Below are positions 56,101 through 64,000 of a stretch of DNA of 64,000 bases, piece after piece. Under the pieces are notes generated by a model that searched no databases, was not told where the DNA came from, and saw only the letters and a list, made by a program, of their open reading frames with translations. The stretch covers positions 217,961,978 through 218,025,977 of the forward strand of contig NC_081828.1 in NCBI RefSeq assembly GCF_030867095.1, written 5' to 3'. The DNA is from Alligator mississippiensis (Eukaryota > Chordata > Crocodylia > Alligatoridae). Position 1 is the first letter of the stretch, and each line of letters opens with the position of its first letter. The position numbers and the translations under genes were made by a program.

Positions 56101-56576
56101 ACAGCAGCCCCATGCACAGCGACAAGATGACCCCTTGCCCAGGGCAGGCTGCTCCCAGGCTGGCAGCAGCAGCGAGGCTCCAGCTGCTGCCTCCGCTGCA
56201 GGAACAGATGTGGTGGCGGGAGCAAAACCAGCCTGCACCAGGGGTGGGAATGCATCCTGCCCTGTAATCCTGGAAGCTGGGGCACCTGGATGGGCCATGT
56301 GTGCCCTGGACAGGAGTCTTGGTGCTGGCCCCAGAGGATTCACCAGCAACCCTGCCTTCCTGTGAGACACCCTCCTTGAGCACGGCAGGGAGGAGATGAG
56401 CCCCTGAGGCAGCAAGGGAGCAGCTCGTGCTATCCCTTGGCATCCAGTTGTTTCGGAGGTAGCCCCCCCGCCCCATCTGAAACGCAAGGGGAAACCACCC
56501 ACATCCAGCTCCACGACTCTCAGCTGCAAGTTGGGGGCAGACGCTGCAGCTGAGCATAGTGCTCGTCCCCATCACA
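53111..56576. other. GC-rich unique DNA, no gene confirmed
   Basis: CpGs are relatively frequent at about 53,610-54,200. Several frames exceed 150 codons on the plus strand (53060-53626, 53541-54170, 54216-54728) but overlap similar antisense frames. I find no domain, splice pair or start context that supports a gene. Confidence 0.35.
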
Positions 56577-56990
56577 AGATCACAGCGGAGTCGGGCTGGA
56601 AGGGACCTTGCAACGTCGTCTAGTCCAGCTCCTGTTCAAGGCAGGAGCATCCCTAACTAACCCATCCCAGCCGTGCGCCTGTTCAACCTGGCCCTGGACA
56701 CTTCCAAGGATGGAGATCTAGGCAGGCTGTTCCAGTGCTTGACCCTCGTAGCCACAAAACTCCTCATCTCCCACCTCGATCTCTTCTGCTGCAGCTGGAG
56801 GCCCGTTGCTCCTACTCCAGTCTCCTGCAGCCACAGAAAAAAAGCCTGTCTCCATCTTCTCTGTAAATACCATTTAGGGGTTTGCAGACTGTGATCAAAT
56901 CCTGCCTCAGCCTCCTCTTCTCCAGACTAAATAACCCTGGCTCTTCCAGCATCTCCTCACCAGTCAGATGTGGACCCCGTTGCAGGGATC
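56577..56990 (-). mobile_element. CR1 3' region
   Basis: The plus strand reads the reversed tail and ORF2 end: 'gtcgggctggaagggacctt', 'tctagtccagctcctgttca', 'ctccagactaaataaccctg' and 'ccagcatctcctcaccagtc'. About 410 bp are preserved; it is diverged. Confidence 0.8.
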
Positions 56991-59900
56991 TCCCCTGCAG
57001 TCCTTCGTGGGAAGCACCTCCGGGGTGAGATGCAGCACAGATCTCAGGGGAAAGTCACCTGGTCTGCTCTGAAAGGCTGGACTAGATCGCCACCAGCCCT
57101 CTGCTCTTTCACATTCAATTGAGAGCGGCGGGGGTTTGTGGCCTTGCACCTGCCTCTGAGCTGCTCATCTCGAAGCTTCCCCATCTCTCGGGGTCGGGGC
57201 AGCAGGCATCACACTCACCGGCATTGCTGCAGCATCAGTGGGGAAGTGGAGAAGTTGCCCATGCAAGCAAAAGTCTCCATTTCTGCCCCCAGCAAGCCTC
57301 CCTTCCAGCTAAGGCTGGGGTGGGGTCCAGGGGGTGGTTGGTATGATCTGGACTGGCCGTTACTGCTTCGCTTCCTTGATACCACTGGGTCAGCATGCCA
57401 GCTGGACATGCCTGCTGCCAGAGCCGGCTGCTGAGAACGCCGATTCATAAACTGTCACCACTAGGCTCCAGAGTAAACACTCGCGAGAGGAACACAGCAG
57501 GTCTGCACCGGCACAGGGAAACCATCCTGGGTCGCCTCCGAGCTGGCCAGCCTTCATTGGCTCATGCCAGGCATGCTTTCTCCCTGCATGCAAGAGCTGG
57601 AAGACAGCTGGCTGAAAACAGAAAAGGTTTAATGCTGCTGAAACCCGGCGCTCACAAGCCTGTCAGCAAACCGCCCACAACGGGCCTCTGCTCCCACATC
57701 TGCTGTCACTGGCAGGTCCTGCTTATGTGCTGGCTGCAAGTTTGGAGGGAAAGGAAGACACCCCCCGAACCCCGGCCCAGCACAGGCCAGGGGGATGGGG
57801 CAGGCGACACAGCTAGGACAGGCCGAGCGATGCTCTGCTCTGGATGCGGAGAGCAGCACAGAGAAGCATCACCTGCAAGGGAGGGTCCACAACTGCCCTG
57901 CACATGCCAGCACGGACTCAGCCCTGCACCAAGGGCTTTCCTGGCCTGTCTCCTTTGTGTCCTGCTCTGCTCAGAGACCTGTGCCCTGCTGCCAGCGACC
58001 AGCCTCGCCTCCTTGCAATGAGAGGCTGCCCCTCTCAGCTGGAGCAAGCATGGATCCAAGATCCTACCTGCTCCCCCTGCTCCGAGCTCCCCGGCCAGGC
58101 TCAGGCTGGACTGTCTGCCTCCCACCCCTCTATTGACTTAGTTCAGGCTCCCACGCAAGCCAGTTTATCTCCCAGACCCCACTCCAAGGAGAGCAGAGGG
58201 AGGCAGGCTGTTAGTTGGACCCCCTGCCCTTGCCAGGCCTGGGAGCCAGCTGCAAGGCTTTGCCCACACCTGCTCTTACCTAATGCAGGCCTCCCTGCCC
58301 CACGATGCTGCCAGGGGCCCTGGTGTAGACACCGCTCTGCCTGCCAATGGGGCTTCACCACCAGGACCAGGCCTAGTTTGGGGTTGCCAGCACTACCAGG
58401 TTGACAGACAGAGCTTGAAACCCAGCTGAGCTCCCTCTTCTCGGCCCCTGAGGCAGGCACAGCGGCTTGTGGCCCCATTAAGTGGATGCAATTCATGCTG
58501 GGGATGGTCACGCTGCTGAATGCTCTCTCCACACCTCCAGGTCCCTGCAGAGGCCTGTGGTCAGCGGCAGGGGGGCAAGGAGGTGGCGTAAGCGCCAGCT
58601 GGAGTGTACACACCATGCAGGTGGCAGGTCCCCGAGCTCCGGCACCAAACGCAGCAGGTCTCCGAGCTCCTACACGCCGTGGACCTGCTCTAATCTCTTA
58701 ATCTAGCACGCAGAGCTCAGCCGCCCGCAGTCAGCCCAAGTTCCCCGGGGAAATTCCAGTGGCAGAGGTATTTTTAGCAGCATAAAAGCCTTCGCAAAGG
58801 TTCTGCATAGACAGGAATTAAGGCCTCACATGGACAACGGAGCAAGGGGGAGGAGATGGGAATACAGAGTCCAAGAACTAGCTGCGTCAGGGAAAGGCCA
58901 CCGCAGCCAGAACCATTGGAGGGGAATTTTCAGAAGAGCCAGGAGACACAGGAATGATGCACACATGTCCAGGACCCAAGTTTCTCCACGAGCAACGTGG
59001 AGCTTGCACACAAGAGAGCAGAGGCCCCGGCGCAAGCCAGAGCATGAAGCAAGTCCTGACCTTGGGGAAACACGTTTGGGAGAGGCAGCCACGGCTGGTG
59101 ACTCAGCCACTGCCTCGGCAGTCCCATCGAACAGCCCTCACGAGATAGGTTCGTGCACGCAGCCCCCACAATGCTCCTGCGGCTCTCACGACCAGACAGC
59201 CTCCCACGGGAGCAGCCAGGGAGCCTGCGGCCCACGGACACAGCAGTGCCAAGGTAACTGTGTGCAATGCACAGGTTGAGGCTGCAAGGTGGCAGCGAGC
59301 CTGAAACCTGGGCGAGCCATTGCAGGAGGCTGCTCAGGCACAGGAAACCCAGAGGCTTCATGTTTAGAGAGAAGAGGCAAGATGAGAGTGCTCGCTCCCG
59401 CCCTGGAGCCTGTCTGCACAAACGGGCACTATCAACCCGGCAGTAGGGACTGTTGGCAGCTTCCCATGCCCCTTCCAGCCATGCACAAAGACACGGGTGT
59501 GCAGGAAAGGGCTGCACGTTAACATTGCAGAGAGGGAAGAAGTGGAAGCAGATCAATGCTCGAGTGCACCAGCAGCACCGAGACACCCAGAAGAGGGTGT
59601 CTCTATGCAACCCCAGCACTGGGATTTGCTACGAGACCACCCCTTCGCTGCCACCCACCCTGACCGACTGTCTGTCAAGCAGCGCCAGACGGCTTTGCTT
59701 CGCCCCGCTTGGAGTTTCCAAATTGCTCTGAAGTAACAGCACCATCTGGCGAGCTTTGCTGGGTACACGCTGCTTGCTGACAGCCGGGCAACCGAGTTCG
59801 AGGACAAAATTCTTCCAGGCGATTGCGAAAAGGCCAGGTGGCAAATCAGGTCCTCTCCCAGCTCCCTCCATCCCAGGATGTAAAGGTACTGCCTGGTTGC

Positions 59901-62284
59901 AGTGAAGTGGGCCTCAATGCTTCGTGAAAGAAGCAGGCCCATTTTATGGTGCAGAAAGAGCACAATAAGGAACAGAAACCAGCTCTCCCAGTCACGGACT
60001 GGCACTGAACCAGATCATGTTTCCACTGATCCCATCCACCCTGCCCACCCTCTGCAGGATGAATACTCACAAGAGCTTATTCCTCCCCAATTAAAGTGAC
60101 CAGGAGCTTGCTTCTCCAGAGGATGGGGGGAAATCTCTCTAATGCACAGGGCTGGCGAGGTGAAGACAAGGGTGGGCTGTCCCTAGCTCATCCCACGTCC
60201 TTGGGCAAGAAGCCTGTGGGACCCCAATTCCCCTTTCAGAGTAGGCAAGTAGCGTTGCCCTTTGCTAGAGAGAGCCCCTGGAGTCTTCTAGCTAAGCAGT
60301 GCTGTAGCAAAGCACCACCAAGGAGTCAGCTCTATTCACTGGCTTGGAGGAAGTGGCGGTGACTCACTATCGTGTTTAGCTACCTATTAAATAGGAAGGA
60401 TATGGAACTTGAGAGCATGTTGGGGATCACTATCTCCCAGTAGGAGCCCGGTTGATTAATTTAGGTGTTGGTTTCACTTGAATGCAGATCTAGAGTGCGA
60501 AAAAAACACTGGGGACGTGCTCCACTGCCAGCGCTGGAAACTAGTCAAGGCCTCTGACAGGCGTTCCCCCGCCCCGCTTGACTCTTCTTTGTCAGTAGGT
60601 CCGAGCCTTGTTTGGGAAGGACCACCCATACCACTAAAATGATTTCATTTCCAGGAGCCTATGCCCACGGAAGTGGCGATTTGGAGAAGGCAGCTTTTGT
60701 TTGCTGGAAAAACTGGAGCGAGATGCACACAGGAGGAGACAGGAATGGAGACCTACTTTCACCCCCCCCCATGCCACAACAGTCTGCAATTTCTGCTGCC
60801 GGAGAACAACTTTCAGGGCCCCTTGACGGAAGCTAGCCCTCAGTCCTGGAAGACAAAGAAGATGCTCGACACGCTGGCACTAACAAGTGTGAAAATGGTT
60901 ACCAGGGGAACAGGTACAGACGCAATCCCATTCAGTCCGGACATGGCTTGAAAGCAGCCCCGGGGAGATGAGAAGCAGAACGCCACATGGCGGGAGGCAG
61001 GCAGCCTCAGGCCCCAGGAAGACAGATGGCCTCCGCCGATGAGCTAACTCGTTCTATCCACAGCGCCTGGCAGGCAAGCAGCAAGCAAGCATGAGGCTCC
61101 CTAGGAAAAAAAAAAGAAGAGGCAACTGTCCCTTTTGTGTCTTACAGAGCCCTCTCCTGCCCTAGGTTTCCTGGACACCCCCGACACACCCGTACGTCAA
61201 TCTGTCGCATCCCTCTGTGCCGCTCCCCCCGCTCCAAAAGTCACCAGAAACTTTTCACACTCATTTCAGCCACTCACTAAAGCAATTCATGCCAGAGGAG
61301 GCTTCCAATTGCTTCAAGTCTTCATCTGGTTAGATGCTAAATACTTGCAAGCAGGCCAGGTTCTCGCATCTGGGGAACGGTTCATCCTATTTTCTGCGTG
61401 CAGATGTCTGCAGAAATGCAGAGCGCGGCTTGGTGCACAGCGTTGCAGGCTTCAGCCAGCCACATGCTTCCTTTTCATAGTGCATTTTGCTCTTTAAGCT
61501 CCAGCTGAAACCTCTGCAGTTCACTTGAGAAAACCAGGACTGTTACACAACACCCAACCACAGCCGACTTCAATTATTAGGCCAATTGCTGTGATGGGAG
61601 GTGCAGGGAAGCATATCCAGGGCCTCCATTTTAGCGTGTTCCTAGGAGTGTAAAAAACCCCACAATCCCTAGGCCACAGAAAGAGCAAAAAGAGAGGAGG
61701 AAGAAAGAGAGAGAGAGCATTGCAACTCTTCAGACCTCACCCTAGCAGTTAAGCTTAATTGCACCTTTACCTCTCTTCAAAGTGCAAGTGGGCAGTGCCA
61801 CCTACAGAGCAAAACGCTGTAGTGGGTTTCTCAAGCTGCTGAGCAGATTAAACCAATTCAGGCAAGATTAGAGCAATGAAAAAACCTCCCCAACAGAAGC
61901 ACTTACCCGTCAGCGTATGGATGAAGCTAGCACAGACCCTTCACATCCGTCTGAATCACTGTCACTAGGGCAAGAAGGTAGAGGCTTCGCTCTCTCAAGA
62001 GCCTACATTTCTGGGCCCTCTGGCTCAGTCCCTACCCAATACAAAGCAGATCCTCACAAGCTATCCTGGCAAAATGATAGGTCTCATCATCCATGCTCCT
62101 CGAGCCTCTCTTGCTTGGAGACCTTTCATCAAGATCTCAAATAGCCAGATCCTGAATCAGCCTCAGGTGAATTGTTTTGAGAAGGTGCTCACATAACTAC
62201 CTGCATCTCATTTGGCTAAATCTCTAAAACTGCCTTTAAAACTATGAGTGCCATCCTCACAGGGAATAAAATAGTAGCAGACTT
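56991..62284. other. No gene recognised; GC-rich, repeat-poor DNA
   Basis: More than 5 kb with no recognisable repeat and no supported exon. Frames such as 57395-58021 plus and 58930-59619 minus have no family features. Short A tracts occur near 61107 and 61650. Confidence 0.35.
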
Positions 62285-62370
62285 TCATATGATCATAGGA
62301 AAGGGAGACTGGAAAGGACCTCACAAGGTCATCTAGTTTGCCCCCATCTTCCTCTCTGCCAGAGGCTGAA
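62285..62370 (-). mobile_element. CR1 3' tail fragment
   Basis: The plus strand reads 'tatgatcataggaaagggag', 'actggaaaggacctcacaag', 'gtcatctagtttgcccccat', a reversed CR1 tail of under 100 bp. Confidence 0.7.
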
Positions 62371-64000
62371 GCTTCTTGGGATCAGGTGCTAATAACCCAG
62401 AGTTTGGAAGAGGGGGAGTAGTGCTTCAAAGGCTTTTGGTCAGGGCAATTGGTCAAGGCAGGGTTGCGTCCTTGCCCCTTCATTTTCCTAGTCATGAAAC
62501 TAGAGGTCTGAGAGAGATGCAGAGCATGAAACTTAGCACCATGCACCTGGCAAGCATCCCATTAGGTACAGTAAAGCCAGCAGAGAAAAGTCAGGGGTGG
62601 AGGCGCCATTCTGCAGGTTTACATCAAGTTTCTTCCTCCTTTTGAATTCAGTTAAGGCTCTTTGAAGGGTGCCTCCCTTCATACAGGCCTTCCAGTTGGC
62701 TTTTTAAAACTCCAGCCTTTTGCAACCACTTGTTTTCAATGCAGTAGAAAACAGCCAGCATTTTACCTCCTTTCAGCCACAAAGGGAAAAAGCATTGAAG
62801 TTCAGATCACAGCGACTGAACAATTATCCTCCGGATAGTCATTTGCTTGTGCCGAGATTGCTCCTACCATGCAACTGGAGCAGCTCTGGTCTGAGAGCTA
62901 GCTAGGTTCAGCCTCGAACTGGGGTGAAATCAAGTCCTTGGTCTTGTACATCACTACCAGTAATACCAGCTCGAGGCCAGTTTATGCCCTCAGTGGTGCA
63001 GGTACAGCCTCCTTTGCAAGCAACATATTTCCACAGCTGTACCGGATTTGGAGAGGAGGGTTGATGATGCTTCTTTCTAATGATCAGAAGAATTGCACCT
63101 TATTTCTGTTTTGAGCCTAGGAAGAAACACTGGGCCATCAGTAGTACACTTTTAAAAGAATCCCATTTCTACCAGGAAGCATTCAATCGAAGAAGAGTCA
63201 AAATAAAATTTAGAGAAACAAATCAATAAGACCAAGACCTGGCCAGTGTGGTACCCCACACCTGGTCCTTTCATACCATGTAATCATTGCCCACTCCACT
63301 GAAGTAAGGACAGAAACTAAGCCAGACACAGGCAAGCTTGTGTTTTAGGTACTTTATTCCCCAAGCCTGCAGTAGTCTAGTAGATGCAGACTGTATTAAT
63401 ACAGACCCTGTTTAGGAACACACACATCTTACAGCCTCCCCTCTCATCCCCACAGGAAACTCTCAAACACACAATACAGGCAAAAGAACAAGGTCAGGTA
63501 TTGAACAAAGCTTTGCACTCCCATCCACAACAAGATCACATACAAGTCTCACCTTTTAAAGCAAGCACTGTGGCTAACGCGGTGCAGCAGCGTTAGACGC
63601 TGACACCAAACACACAGTTTCCTGAATACCAGGAAGTCTGGGGTACCGGAGAGAAGATATTCTTAGTACAGCTTCCTACGGTGGTTTTGTACGACACTGC
63701 AGAAGGACCTCTTTCACACAGGTAACATCCGTCACTAACATATTCAGCGAAGTCTTCCCATTCTGCCTCTTTCTTTTTTTTTTTTTTGCACGTGGCTTAC
63801 AAATGAACCATTATGCACAAACGCTCTGTAGTCACTGGGTCACACCATAGGAGTGTGTGGGTCAGACATGCTACAGGCCCACATTACGTGGCTGGCCTTG
63901 TACACGTACCAGTGACCCATGTTCAGTATAACCGATCTTCTATCGGAGGCAATGTCCATCAGTTGGACTGCTGGCTGCATTTCAGAACAGCTCTCTCCTT
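62371..64000. other. No coding sequence recognised; possible 3' UTR at the right edge
   Basis: Unique AT-balanced DNA lacking repeats except a T-rich run at 63771-63787. The portion right of 63,340 could be a 3' UTR on the minus strand, see the polyadenylation signal. No open frame longer than 75 codons on the minus strand supports a coding exon. Confidence 0.3.
63353..63358 (-). terminator. Possible polyadenylation signal (minus strand)
   Basis: The minus strand has AATAAA, followed within 25 bases by a CA-type cleavage context ('CTAAAACACAAGC') and then a GT-rich stretch ('CTGTGTCTGG'), the usual layout of a vertebrate polyadenylation site. If real, the DNA from here to the right edge is the 3' UTR of a gene whose coding part lies beyond the window. 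The A-T composition makes a chance hexamer quite possible. Confidence 0.3.

Noticed and set aside
1-64000. CRISPR arrays, operons, integrases or bacterial mobile islands
   Set aside because: None is present; repeat content and base composition are those of a reptile nuclear genome.
1-64000. Endogenous retroviruses or other LTR elements
   Set aside because: I found no TG...CA long terminal repeats with primer-binding sites and no gag, pol or env-like frames; the direct repeats at 25.4-27.0 kb belong to a Penelope-like element.
1-64000. tRNA or rRNA genes
   Set aside because: No A/B box pair with cloverleaf potential and no conserved rRNA segment was seen; the MIR-type SINE at 43.3 kb is too decayed in its head to call a tRNA-like part.

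Overview
This is nuclear DNA of a sauropsid vertebrate, most likely a crocodilian (a turtle is the main alternative). The evidence is the repeat content: many 5'-truncated CR1 LINEs ending in the reptile-type 3' tail (a 'ggactagatgtgacct'-like core), Penelope-like retroelements (PLEs) with a GIY-YIG type C-terminus, several families of short non-autonomous DNA transposons, an old L1/Tx1-clade relic and a MIR-type SINE. No bacterial gene organisation, CRISPR array or operon is present. No complete host protein-coding gene can be read in the window.

Layout. 1-10.3 kb: a non-autonomous hAT element, then a nested block of LINEs. An old sense CR1 (3.56-10.26 kb) is interrupted by a second, non-CR1 LINE reverse transcriptase (4.30-5.46 kb) and by a much younger antisense CR1 (7.32-10.18 kb), whose reverse transcriptase is still open for 621 codons. 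10.3-23.4 kb: AT-rich, mostly unique DNA with scattered CR1 and PLE tails and one plausible minus-strand coding exon (16,646-16,773); this looks intronic. 23.46-24.96 kb: a CpG island with CCAAT boxes, a GC box and opposed splice-donor-like sites, the best host regulatory feature and probably a divergent promoter. 25.4-27.0 kb: a PLE copy with tandem direct repeats flanking its GIY-YIG ORF. 27.9-31.6 kb: four copies of one MITE in 3.7 kb. 32.9-38.5 kb: old CR1, L1, hAT and PLE pieces inserted into one another. 39.5-41.9 kb: microsatellites, an internally deleted Tigger/pogo element and a CR1. 42-64 kb: GC-richer DNA with fewer repeats, including two hAT copies, several CR1s and a palindromic PLE insertion with a long target duplication. 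A possible minus-strand polyadenylation signal at 63.35 kb may mark the 3' end of a gene lying to the right.

The most interesting material is the PLE series: a tandem copy, an inverted palindromic copy, and insertions inside two DNA-transposon families, some with readable target-site duplications. Together with the LINE nest these give a relative chronology of mobile elements in one locus. Many long ORFs in the GC-rich right half are chance products of base composition. Repeat boundaries without target duplications are approximate, generally within a few tens of bases.
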